Positions 1-11,299 of a stretch of 64,000 nucleotides of DNA are shown piece after piece. The DNA comes from Mesostigma viride (Eukaryota; Streptophyta; Mesostigmatophyceae; Mesostigmatales; Mesostigmataceae): positions 741,510-805,509 of the forward strand of contig RPFO01000595.1 in the NCBI GenBank assembly GCA_009746045.1. Direction: 5' to 3'. The notes below the pieces were generated by a model. It saw only the letters and a program-made list of their open reading frames with translations, did no database searches and was not told the origin of the DNA. The position numbers were made by a program, and so were the translations under genes. How positions within the stretch are numbered: the first letter of the stretch is position 1; each line of letters starts with the position of its first letter.

Positions 1-273
1 TTCCACCATTTTTGGGGTGATAATAAAATGCTACGAAGTTTGAGATATCAGTAGCAGTAGAGCCAAAAGAATCCAGCGTTTCCTCCGTCGTCTCGCGTAA
101 TCCTCCCTGCCCTCCCGGTTCATTTCCTAAAACTTCAGCCCTCCAGCCCCCTTCCCGTTGCTTATGCCCTTTTCCGGCAGCGTCCAAGACGTGGATGAAA
201 AGGGCTTGGACAGAACGTCGCGGAAAAACACGAATACGTGATTCGCGCTCACAACCCATGCCTGCCTGCTTAC

Positions 274-534
274 CCTGAAATAGTCCCGTGGGAGATCGTC
301 ATGATGAACATACAAGCTCCGGTCTCGCCCTGCCTGCCGTGCCCCAGCTAAAAGTTGAGCTCCCACCGTCGTAGTGTCCCGGTGATGACTCAGGAACGCA
401 AACGTGAGGTCTTCTCGATTCAAACATGGGCAGGTATAGGCACTTAGATCAACATCGCTTAGGCTTTGACCGTACGCTATAGCAAAGCCTAGCACGATGA
501 ACTGCAAGCATGCCACCCGCCACCAGTTCTTCAT
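274..534 (-). CDS. First exon of a receptor cyclase paralog (partial, runs off left edge)
   Basis: The 87 codons start with a hydrophobic signal-like segment, followed by a CPC motif and a stretch that reads FxFLxHxxDxTTVGxQL. The same order is found in exon 1 of the plus-strand receptor at 6418-6660, including the motif QAxRDRxL. Both exons end in phase 0 at a GTAAG-type donor (here at 273, reading leftwards), so intron position is conserved. I infer the start of a periplasmic-binding-protein-like ectodomain of a membrane receptor, probably a cyclase like its neighbour. The ATG at 534 was chosen over the upstream one at 579 because it aligns with the neighbour's start and puts the hydrophobic segment at the N terminus. 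The rest of the gene lies left of the window. Confidence 0.7.
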
Positions 535-1184
535 TTCGAGCCGATCCCCTAGGCCACTGAGCGAGACTTCTCTCTGCACATTTCAAACAAAGGCTTGACA
601 ACATTGCCGGGGTCAGCCTCGCGGCGGCTGCAATAACTCAACGACCGAAAACTTCCCAATCCAAGTTTTTTCCGCGTGTATGCCCACCACCACCGTGAGC
701 TAAAAAGTATCATGTCGTAAGATACGCGCGTCCGGCTCGTGGCCACGAGTTGCCGACTGCCGACTGCCGAGCAATGTGGCGCGGGCTCGAGTGAAACTCA
801 TTATCCTTACCTAACGAACATTAATTAATTAATTAATAAGCACGTGACTGCGTCACGTGGGTGCCAATACAGAGTAAAGGAACCTTCAACCCTATATACA
901 CAGTGAGAAGGAGGGAGGGCGCCCTAGCTTCTCTCACTGCCGCAGGTGGGCAGGCCACAGAGCGCTCTCTCCACGGCATGGTGCCGGGGCGCAACACTGT
1001 GGGTGCAATACAACCAGTGCAATACCATAGGTAGGCTGACGCATAGCTTATGCTACAAATGTGAGGTGGACCTAACGAACATAATCCTTACCTAACGATA
1101 TTCCCATTGGTTAATAAAAAATACCCATTTACCCGGAAAAAAAAATAACTCGTTATCCTTCCAATTAGAATCACCATTGCGCTA
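535..1184. other. Spacer upstream of the minus-strand paralog
   Basis: No coding exon is seen. It holds the promoter side of the minus-strand gene but no element I can name with confidence, apart from the LINE-tail-like sequence at 821-859. Confidence 0.5.
821..859 (-). repeat. LINE 3'-tail-like (TTAA)n plus hairpin
   Basis: A short (TTAA)n run is followed by the near-palindrome CACGTGAC-TGC-GTCACGTG. The same pair, in the same order, ends the minus-strand LINE at 25603-25638. It is probably the 3' end of a heavily 5'-truncated LINE copy; only about 35 bases are recognisable. Confidence 0.5.
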
Positions 1185-2630
1185 TGTCACGTCCGTGATC
1201 ATTTACGTCCGTGCACTCAAGAAGTTACGCGGTTGCCGTAATCGGAATCGTTACCGACGTTTGGTTGGTTCCGATTCAGTAGGCCGCAGGCTTTGTTCCT
1301 TGGGCCGGTGTGGAGCGCCGCGCCGGAAAGGCCTGAATTTCTAGAGTGACAGTCTTAGGTGACCTGACTTAGGTTCAGGCGCAAGACTTTGGGGCGCAAA
1401 GCCTTGGTGGCTTGCGCAATATTCCGGTGCGTGACATTTGGCAGTTATGAATCTTTTGTATTGTCCAGACGGAATGATGTTCAGTCCATCTGACAAAGCT
1501 AGATACGCAGATCGTAGTGTGCGGTGTGCTGGCTCGCACGTGGTTGTCGAACAGACTTGCTCTGCATTTTGCTGGCAGTCTAACTGCACGTCAGGCGGCT
1601 TGCTGGCAAATGCGACAGCGCATGGATGCCGGGATTTTTGGAGGTATTTAGGAGCAGCGCAGCGGCCATGGTGGTCGTTGTTCGCTCGTTTCTCTCCCTC
1701 ACAACTAGTTTGTTGTCTTCATGGGGTTAAACTTCTCGAACAGCCCGGAGCAGCCCCCGTGAGTGGTTGCATGTCGTTGCCATGACGATGGTTGATAAGA
1801 TTGACAATGGTTTGATCCGGTTGGGATGTTGTTGGCATTGTGGACGAGAAACGTTCTGCTGACCCGGGAACAGTCCCGGGAAAGGGCCGGTTCGTCGTTG
1901 GCCAGTGTGCCAGTAACTGGGACATGAGCGCAGAGTCACACAGTTGATATAGATTATGACGTAAGTAAACACTGTTGCGCCACAGTGGCGTCATGGTCGG
2001 TCTGTGGTGATTTCGATGGGTCTCAAGGATATGTAGTTACTCTTACAGTTGCGGCAGCACAACTCGGCATTCATTGTAATTTGTCAAATGTTATGGAATG
2101 AATGGTTTGGGCATTGCTTTCATCATAAAGCATTATTGCAATCTTCATAATATAAATATCGGCTGGCTGCGCTGCCTGTCATGAAGGTGGTGGTGCCGTC
2201 AAGGACCACACCTATCATTTCCACTTATTTAAACGAGCGAACAACCCTTGGCGGGTTCAGTTCGGACAGCCTGAGCCGGAGATATACCCAAGCTGCTTGC
2301 AGAATCAAGCACTTGGAAGAGGATTAAGCTTATCCTTTAAAAAGCTATGAAGAGGATTAGGCTTATCCTTGAAAAAGCCATGAAGAGGATTATGCTTATC
2401 CTTGAAAAAGCACTGAAGAGGTTATTGCTTAGCCTATTTGAAAAGCATGTGTGGTCCTGTCGTGGGAATTTTTTTTTCCCTATGTGATCCTCTTTTTGAC
2501 TTTTTGGCTCTTCATTTTTTCGAGCTAAAAAGTGGGGGGGAATATAGTGGATCACACACAAGAGTACTCTATTGCTATGGATATGCCTTCCAAGTGATAG
2601 GCTAGGATATAATGGCACGCAAACGCGACA
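1185..2630. repeat. LTR-like repeat, copy 1 (full length)
   Basis: The repeat starts TGTC and ends GACA, a 4-bp inverted terminus typical of LTRs. Its first 1042 bases match copy 2 (offset 1448) with no differences noticed, and its last roughly 90 bases match the end of copy 2. A TATA-like AATATAAATA lies near 2149. It is preceded by GCTA at 1181-1184. I see no protein-coding capacity; the mirrored small reading frames in both copies only reflect the repeat. Strand and superfamily cannot be decided. Confidence 0.6.
2317..2446. repeat. Four tandem copies of a 32-bp unit inside LTR-like copy 1
   Basis: The unit is roughly GAAGAGGATTAxGCTTATCC plus TTGAAAAAGC, repeated about four times with a few changes. 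It lies in the 307-bp segment that is missing from copy 2, so that segment may have been lost by deletion there. Confidence 0.7.
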
Positions 2631-2632
2631 GC

Positions 2633-3768
2633 TGTCACGTCCGTGATCATTTACGTCCGTGCACTCAAGAAGTTACGCGGTTGCCGTAATCGGAATCGTT
2701 ACCGACGTTTGGTTGGTTCCGATTCAGTAGGCCGCAGGCTTTGTTCCTTGGGCCGGTGTGGAGCGCCGCGCCGGAAAGGCCTGAATTTCTAGAGTGACAG
2801 TCTTAGGTGACCTGACTTAGGTTCAGGCGCAAGACTTTGGGGCGCAAAGCCTTGGTGGCTTGCGCAATATTCCGGTGCGTGACATTTGGCAGTTATGAAT
2901 CTTTTGTATTGTCCAGACGGAATGATGTTCAGTCCATCTGACAAAGCTAGATACGCAGATCGTAGTGTGCGGTGTGCTGGCTCGCACGTGGTTGTCGAAC
3001 AGACTTGCTCTGCATTTTGCTGGCAGTCTAACTGCACGTCAGGCGGCTTGCTGGCAAATGCGACAGCGCATGGATGCCGGGATTTTTGGAGGTATTTAGG
3101 AGCAGCGCAGCGGCCATGGTGGTCGTTGTTCGCTCGTTTCTCTCCCTCACAACTAGTTTGTTGTCTTCATGGGGTTAAACTTCTCGAACAGCCCGGAGCA
3201 GCCCCCGTGAGTGGTTGCATGTCGTTGCCATGACGATGGTTGATAAGATTGACAATGGTTTGATCCGGTTGGGATGTTGTTGGCATTGTGGACGAGAAAC
3301 GTTCTGCTGACCCGGGAACAGTCCCGGGAAAGGGCCGGTTCGTCGTTGGCCAGTGTGCCAGTAACTGGGACATGAGCGCAGAGTCACACAGTTGATATAG
3401 ATTATGACGTAAGTAAACACTGTTGCGCCACAGTGGCGTCATGGTCGGTCTGTGGTGATTTCGATGGGTCTCAAGGATATGTAGTTACTCTTACAGTTGC
3501 GGCAGCACAACTCGGCATTCATTGTAATTTGTCAAATGTTATGGAATGAATGGTTTGGGCATTGCTTTCATCATAAAGCATTATTGCAATCTTCATAATA
3601 TAAATATCGGCTGGCTGCGCTGCCTGTCATGAAGGTGGTGGTGCCGTCAAGGACCACACCTATCATTTCCACTTTATTTATATAGTGGATCACACACAAG
3701 AGTACTCTATTGCTATGGATATGCCTTCCAAGTGATAGGCTAGGATATAATGGCACGCAAACGCGACA
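2633..3768. repeat. LTR-like repeat, copy 2 (internal deletion)
   Basis: Direct copy of 1185-2630, separated from it by only two bases (GC). It lacks about 307 bp near its 3' end. It is followed by GCTA (3769-3772), the same four bases that precede copy 1, which is consistent with a 4-bp target duplication bracketing the pair. Confidence 0.6.
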
Positions 3769-3772
3769 GCTA

Positions 3773-4190
3773 TTTTCTTTCATTAGATTCGCTGGCCGTC
3801 CCGGATACTGTACGCACGTGGTTGCCTGTTATAATTTAATTACTTACATATATTCCCTAAGCTTTATATAATATTATGATATTTATTTTTGTGGCTAATA
3901 ATGGCCGAGTCTCCGACCAGACCGACCTTCTCAAACGGTAACTCGAAATTTCGTCCCCAAAATCGCCATTCGTCCCTACTCTCCGGAGCCAAGCTAGGAC
4001 ACACCAACGCTGCCTCCTACCAACGCTGGTGGATCCGATGATGCAACCGTACATGTCTGTGCTACAGTAACTGTGTCTGTGGTGTCATGCTGTTCAGGGC
4101 CCTCGGCCGTTTCCAAATTTCTGCTGCATGTGTTCAGTTCAGTTCAGTGCAGTTGGTTCCCACTGCCTATGTTCAGTTCAGTTCAGTTGT
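3773..4190. other. Non-coding spacer
   Basis: AT-rich at the start, then a short GTTCAGTTCAGT-type direct repeat around 4134-4188. No gene or element is recognised. Confidence 0.4.
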
Positions 4191-4352
4191 TTCCCACGCC
4201 GCACATGCATTCCCACGTGGCGTGGGCAACAACACAACAACAACAACAACGCCGCACATGGCGTGGGAAACTGCCCATGTGCGGCGTTGAGTTGTGAGTT
4301 GAGTAGAGTTTATTCCCGCGCCGGTGAACCGACAGCATGTGCGGCGTGGGAA
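4191..4352. repeat. Small inverted-repeat element
   Basis: TTCCCACGCCGCACATGC at 4191-4208 returns as its exact reverse complement at 4335-4352. Shorter palindromic copies of the same motif and an (AAC)n run lie between. It has the look of a MITE or foldback; no target duplication was identified. Confidence 0.55.
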
Positions 4353-4421
4353 TCAACAACAACAACGGGAATTTTGTCCTTTTGGCAGGGCCTGCTTTTG
4401 GTCCTCCTACCCTATCAAGTA

Positions 4422-5347
4422 CAGTCATTCCCGCGTTAAGTTGCGATCGCCCCCTAAAACTTGGCGCCGCAACTTAACGCGGGAACGCAACTTAACGGTA
4501 GAATTAGGCTAGCAGCCCACCACCTCCTCCTCTGACGGACTTCTATACGGCATTCGACAGCTCTCGTCAAGCCCGATCCAGCTGCAGCGTCAAAGCCGGC
4601 CAAAGTCCATTTTCCAGGCCAGATACTGATTGTGGACAAACTGAAAGGCGGGCTGCAAAGCACGCCGTGGGCAGTGAGCCACGCAGTGCCTGCGTTTTAT
4701 AACACAAATGTGTGTTTAACCCTCTGACTTCGGCTCTTTTTTTGGCGGGTTACTTAATTGCCAGTCGGCTTCACGTTTGACTGTGACAAAACATGGGAAC
4801 AGTCGTGAGGGAAGCTTCATTTACTGTCAATGGCCTGCATGTAAACAATCATAATAACAGCATGGAGGCCACATGCAGCGAGACTGCCTGTGGCCTCAAC
4901 AACCTTGTCTTTGCCCTTCTGCGGTGCATTCGGCATGACTCATATGGTGGTAATTTCCGGCAAGATGTCTCAATTACAGATGACCATGCATGGTCTTGGA
5001 TTCTTATGTACCGCAGCCCGCAGGCTGCAAAACTGAATTTGTAAGGTTGCATTCGCGCTTTTCACCTATCATTAAGCCAGCAGGCGGGGAAATTCAATTC
5101 AAAGTTTGCGCGCCAGTGGGGCTTGCGTATTTTGCCCCCTAAAATCACGTAGCGGGTCCGGACTTGGCAAAAAATGGCCTCCTGCGCGGCCAAAAATGGC
5201 CTGACACCTACAAATTGAGTCATTACCGCGTTAAGTTGCGATGGCCTCCATGCTTAAGTTGCGGTCGCCCCCCAACTGAAACTTCGGCGCCGCAACTTAA
5301 CGCGGGAACGCAACCTTAAGAAACGCAACTTAACGCGGGAATGACTG
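4422..5347. mobile_element. Non-autonomous Tc1/mariner-type element (MITE)
   Basis: The termini are 24-bp inverted repeats starting CAGTCATTCCCGCGTTAAG, flanked on both sides by TA. CAGT ends with a TA duplication are characteristic of Tc1/mariner/pogo elements. The same terminal motif recurs inside near both ends (about 4460-4497 and 5225-5325), giving a nested palindromic structure. About 926 bp and no transposase, so it is non-autonomous. Confidence 0.75.
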
Positions 5348-5348
5348 T

Positions 5349-5876
5349 AACGTGGGTGTTTGCAACTTGCCCGTTGAAACTCTACGGCGGAGCCAATTTT
5401 CGGAAGAACCTCACCCTTCTGCTTGCAAATTCGGGACAAATTCGGTGGATGGATGGATGGATGGATGGATTGACTGGGTTTTCACACTCGGGTTTTCATC
5501 CCCTATTCCTATGTTTTCAGTCTCACGTGTACGGCCTTATCAAGTAACGTGCGTGTTTGCAACTTGCCCGTTGAAACTCTACGGCGGAGCCAATTTTCGG
5601 AAGAACCTCACCCTTCTGCTTGCAAATTAGGGACAAATTCGGTGGATGGATGGATGGATGTATGGATGGATGGATGGATGGATGGATTGACGGATTTTCA
5701 TCCCCTATTCCTATGTTTTCTCACGTGTACGGCCTTATAAGCTTCGCCAATTCTGGCGAACCTAACGGTTCTTCCGAAAATTGGCTCCGTGCCTCCGTGG
5801 CTCCGTCTGATAAGCTTCGCCAATTCTGGCGAACCTAACGGTTCTTCCGAAAATTGGCTCCGCCTGCAAGTTGCAA
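5349..5876. repeat. Foldback element with duplicated arms and short (GGAT)n runs
   Basis: The left arm starts at 5360 with TTGCAACTTGC and carries GCCAATTTTCGGAAGAACC; it occurs twice about 197 bp apart (5349 and 5546). The right arm is the reverse complement, also present twice 73 bp apart (5767-5790 and 5840-5876), ending GCAAGTTGCAA. Short (GGAT)n runs lie between the arms. No protein is encoded. Confidence 0.65.
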
Positions 5877-5878
5877 TA

Positions 5879-6417
5879 CACCCGAGAGAATCTCTGCGGA
5901 CCCTAAACAAGCTTCGCATCCCCCCCAAAAGCCGACCGAGACTGGAACAGCCATCAGCCTTACTGTAGGCTCCTGTAGGTTGGGTTCGCCATGCAGGCTG
6001 CAGCCAACTGCGACCCAACTTGAGGCGTAACTACCTGCCACCCAACTTCAGCCAACCCAACTTCAGGCGTGAATGACCTCTGTCGGATAACCGGCGTGCT
6101 GACTAGAAAAGGTAACATGGTAGATTCTAGTTTACGCGATTCGTCTGCACCGGGGGGGGGGGACCTCTCTTTAACGCCACCGGCCATGGCGGTGCTAACT
6201 GTGAGCGTGTTGCCCATGGGGTCGGAGCTGCCCACGGGGTAAAAGCCATGTTTGGCTAAGAGAATGGCATTCTGGGTGCGATTTTACACGTCTCATACAA
6301 GGTCATTAATGTATCATCAGGACCTCTTCGAGTATTGAGTTCTTTATACCACTCAGGTCCATCTTGTCGTGCTTATGTAGACGGCCTCTCGCGACAGTCC
6401 GAATTCCTCAAAAAGCC
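5879..6417. other. Upstream region of the receptor gene
   Basis: Presumed promoter and 5' UTR of the plus-strand receptor. It has a short direct repeat of the type CCCAACTTCAG near 6030-6070, but I cannot identify a core promoter element. Confidence 0.35.
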
Positions 6418-6660
6418 ATGAATTTCTGGCTGTGGTTGAATGTCCTGGGCATATTGTTGTCCGCGGGTACCGGATTTGGCGGATACGAGAGTACAGACTT
6501 GCCCTGCCCTTGTTTTGACCGGGGCGGTACATTCTTTACTTTTCTTACACATTATACCGATAGCACCACTGTTGGTAACCAATTACGACGCGGCGAAGCT
6601 CAAGCTGCTCGAGACCGTGGCTTAGAAGTAAGGGTGTATTCTCCGACTGACACTTTGGAG
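6418..6660 (+). CDS. Receptor cyclase exon 1
   Basis: Encodes residues 1-81: a hydrophobic signal peptide, then a CPC motif and the first strand and helix of the binding domain (FTFLTHYTDSTTVG). ATG 6418 was chosen over the one at 6364 by alignment with the paralog at 534. Donor GTAAGA at 6661, phase 0. Confidence 0.8.
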
Positions 6661-9600
6661 GTAAGACCTTGTGTCTTAGTTGGCCTCAGTTCGATCCGTT
6701 CAACCCTGACCTTGTACTGTTCGACAGGCCCAAATGTAGCCAGACCGCCGTGCTGAATGAGAACCCTTTTATCTCCGATCTTCTACCTCATGAAGTGTCT
6801 TTGTTTCGACCCTAAGGTATGAGTCCTTGATGGGCCAGTGACTGTGCTTTGGACGCGGTGATGCGAGGCGCACACCGTTACTCCTCATTACGTGAAACAC
6901 TTTCTTAGTTTAAAGACGCGGTGTACTTAGCATGAGCACATATCAAACACATTTTTTGCAAGTGGCGTATCAGCGGATTGGTGATGTCTAGCTGCCGCCT
7001 ATTTTAGCGAGCAGCATTCGACATTAGACGGAATTATAGCCTGATTGATGGCACTTGCTATGTAGTCTGGGGTCTCTTCTGTGACAGGAGTCTGAATCAA
7101 GCGCACCTGCGCTTGAGCAAGCGCACATCAAGTCCACTCTAGTCCGTGGCCTCCTATTGTTTTTATTATTTTATTGGTTTACACTACTAGCTTTCTGATT
7201 TCCTGCAAGTATATACTGCTAGCTCGGATGCTTGTTGTCTGCGGCTTGACCATGAGATGTTGGGCACATCTGCTTTGTGGCATCATCGGCAGATCAAAGA
7301 TGCGGTTGACTGGATTCAAGGCGCAATCGAGGGTGGGACTTCTGGCATCATCACCACATTTTACAACGACCTGGTGGGATGTCAACTAGCGTTCGCCTGC
7401 AGCATATGATTCAGCCAGAATTCTTCAGATTCCCCTGCTCCCTGGATCTCATTCATTCAAGGCCTTGTTCCCATCTACTTGGGGCATCCGCGTGCCTTGA
7501 GAATGGTGCCTAGTTTGATCGTAGCAAGCGTGCCTGAGAGATTTCCCTGTCTTTTCTTTTATTTGGAATGCATTGCGTAGGCATCAGCTGCCATCAAACA
7601 CTGAAGCCAGGAGAAAATGGGCTTGGCGGCCCCAGGGCAAGGACCTGTTAAAAGGCTGACTGTACAGGTTGCGCCTCATAAATACAGTTTGGTACGTTAG
7701 TCAGCCAGCCTGGCCACTATAGGTACAAGGTCCAAAATACAAATGTATCCCTTTCTTCCATTCTTTTCCAAAGCTTCAACTTTTCAATTCATCGCATGCG
7801 ACTTGTTATTGTCACTGGAGAGAGTGGCGATTGCCATGGCCAGTTGCTTTATTAGGAGCAGGACTTAAACTGGAGATGTCATCTTGCTCCCCCTTTCCCT
7901 CCCAAATCCCATCGCCCAATCTAATTTTATGTCAACCAAGCATTTTGTGACAAAGATTCAACAGTAACAGAGAGATGTTTCTACGAAAAAACTGGCAGTG
8001 ATGTTAAAGTTTACAAGTTTTGAATAGATTAAGTGAACCTATGTACATTCTGAACTATATATGTAGTTCATTACTACATTTCTACACTGCTATGTGATTG
8101 ACAGTGATTGACTTTGAGAAACCTTGAGATTCACTAAGCAGTTACCTTTCTTTGGAGATCCTATCTTAAATTTTGGGTTCAGTTGGAGTGATGCTTGTCT
8201 TGGATTTTAAAAATCTCAAGAAATGACAATAATCAGAGCTACAGACTTTCTTGATTTCAGGGTCCCCATGTGCAAACGGTATTCTAATGAAGATTGGTCA
8301 CCTTGCAAATACCTACTGGTGCTGAGCCCCCCCACCATTATCCGGCCCACCCCTCACCACACATCAGCTCGTGCCCTCGCTCGCATCCGCCAATGACCGC
8401 GGCATCCCCGTCTACTTAGTAGGCGGGGCGGACCCAGAGCTCTACCGCGCAGTCCAGCTACGGGAGCCCGCCACGGGCCCCGTGCGCGCTTCCCTCCGCC
8501 ACATCGGCGCCGACGAGGGCGCGGCCGCGGCGGCCCTCGCGCGGCACCTGCTGGCGTCCGGTACCACCCACCTGGAGTGCGTGACCACCGACATGGACGA
8601 CGCGACCTGGAACCGACGCTGCCGGGCGCTGGTGCGGTCGTTCCGCGAGGCCGGCAAATCCGCCCGCTGGCACCTGCGCATGAGGCGGGCCGCTGACATG
8701 GACAGCTACGCGCGGTCCCTGGCCCGGGACCTCGCGGGGGTCCCTGGCAGGGAGGTGGCGGTCGTGGTCATGGACGCGGTCGTATATGAGTACCTGCGGG
8801 GCCCGGTCGCGGCGCTGCGAGGCGACCTGGCCAACGCCACGCTGGTGGTGTACGAGACCTCGGTGGTCGCACTGGAGGACATCCGGGGCGGCGCGCAGGT
8901 GCTCGCGCTGGACTTTGACTACTACACGCAGGGGTACCTGGCTGTCGCGCTGGTGTCGGCGGAGCGCCAGACGGGCCAGATGGTCACGTCGGATATCGAG
9001 ACCGAGTTCACGATCTACGGGGACGGCGCCACGCCTGTACGTTGGGTGTTGTAATGGCTGTAAAGCTATGATGATGTGCGATGCATGTTGTAATGGTATG
9101 GTGGGGGTTGTACTGGTGTGTTGTAATGATGTATGATGCATGTTGTAATGGTATGGTGGGGGTTGTACTGGTGTGTTGTAATGATGTATGATGCATGTTG
9201 TAATGGTATGGTGGGGGTTGTACTGGTGTGTTGTAATGATGTATGATGCATGTTGTAATGGTATGGTGGGGGATGTAATGGTGTGACATGATGATGTATG
9301 ATGCATGTTATAATGGTATGGTGGGGGTTGTAATGGTATGGGGTGATGGTGTTGTTCGATTGGTTAGTTTTGGTACTTGGCGATCGGGTAGGGGATGTGG
9401 GCTCATGGCGTCGGGGTTGCAGTTTTGGGCACTTTGCATCTTCGTTTGGGTGTTGGATGGCCGATGGGGAGTCATGGGCTTCACGGTCCTTGAGGTTGGG
9501 ATTTCAGCATGCATGGTTGGTAGAGTGGGTGCAGGCAAGTTGTTGCTGGCGTGGGCAGAATCAACCAGCCAAGCCTTGCGAATGTGAACATGAACGCGTG

Positions 9601-11238
9601 GATTGTGTGTAATCGAGAAGAAATGAGATGGCTCTCCATCTCTCTAAAAATACCCAACACGTCAACTTTCACTACTCAACAACTCTAAAATAATACGCCT
9701 GAAAAGGTTGATGAAAGTATAAAGAAAGTGGGGTCAGGCTGTCGGGGATGCGTTGGTTTTGGAGGCATGACCCAGCAGCACCCAAGGCGGCTTGTTGGGC
9801 CCACCCTGCTCCACAGCCTGTATTTCCTTCCGCTGGGAGCTTCCCTCCTCGTTCTCACCCCTCTTCACCCCACCTCAACCCCTGCTTCACAACCTGCCCG
9901 TCACGTCCCCATGAGAACTTTGTTTCTGCATTGCCCTCTCCCTTGGCCCGTCCTGACTCCTATCCGCCTGCCGCCGCCAGTAACATACAGGGAGCCTCAG
10001 AAACTTGCTTGATTACTGCTTCGTTCCTTTCATCGGCCGCCCTGATTCCTATCCTCCTTTCCCCGCCACAGCCTGCCAATCAAAGCCCTGTTATAAAGTT
10101 TGTTTCTGCATCATTCCCATCGCTTTTTGTTCATTCCCATCGTGTTTGTTGCCAACCCTGTCCCATCCCCTAATTCCTATCCCCTCCTGTCCCTACCACA
10201 AATTGGATGGACCAACCCTGTCCCATCCCCTAATTCCTATCCCCTCCTGTCCCTACCACAAACGGAATTACCAACCCTGTCCCATCCCCTAATTCCTATC
10301 CCCTCCTGTCCCTACCACAAATTGGATGGACCAACCCTGTCCCATCCCCTAATTCCTATCCTCTCCTGTCCCTACCACAAATGCAATTACCATGCTGGTA
10401 CTACCCCGCTCGCCCTTGTTTGTGCCGGAGCTGCGCATGTCACCGATGCCATCCTGCAGCGCGGGCTGTGCTGTGATTTGCTTGTATGAACGTGCTGCCT
10501 GGTGTGGGCATGCTGGCATGTGTCACCGTGCTGGCCGCTCGCCCTCGGTTGTGCCGGTTGGCTGCGCAGGTCACCGGTGACGTCCTCCAGCGCGAGTGGT
10601 GCCGCTTTGAGGGGTACCCCGTGTGTGGGGACTTGGGCGATCAGCCGAAAGGGGAGAATGCGCCCAAGTCCCTCTGCCCTTGCTTTAACCGATCGGGCGT
10701 CCGGCACAAGGTGGTGGGGGGCATCCCTCTGGCAGACGCTGTCACGCACCACCTGTGGCAGGGCCTCAGGGATGCCCAGATGGACATCCCCGGGTCCACC
10801 TTTTTCTGGTGCGTGTGGTGGGTGTGTCTTTGTTCGTGTGTGTGTATGCGTGTGTATGTGTGAGTATGTGTGTATGCGGGTCTGTGTGTATGTGCGTGTG
10901 TGTGTGGTGTTGGGGGTGGTTTGATGGGTGGGCGGGCGGGCGGGCGGGCGGGCGGCGGCGGGCGGGCGGCGGGCGGGCGGGCGGGCGGGCGGCGGGCGGG
11001 CGGGCAGGCGGGCGGGCGGGCGGGCGGGCGGGCGGGCGGCGGGCGGCGGGCGGGCGGGCGGGCGGCGGGCGGGCGGGCGGGCGGGCGGGCGGGCGGCGGG
11101 CGGGCGGGCGGGCGGGCGGGCGGGCGGGCGGGCGGCGGGCGGGCGGGCGGGCGGGCGGGCGGGCGGGCAGGCGGGCGGGCGGGCGGGCGGGCAGGCGGGC
11201 GGCGGCGGGCGGGCGGGCGGGCGGGCGGGCGGGCGGGG

Positions 11239-11299
<61 letters not shown>

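Noticed and set aside
1341-3442. Duplicated 82-115-codon frames on both strands
   Set aside because: They occur in pairs only because the LTR-like repeat is duplicated; no domain and no codon structure.
8458-9306. 282-codon minus-strand frame opposite exon 3
   Set aside because: Shadow of the GC-rich receptor exon and the intron minisatellite; no motif, while the plus strand has clear domain matches and splice sites.
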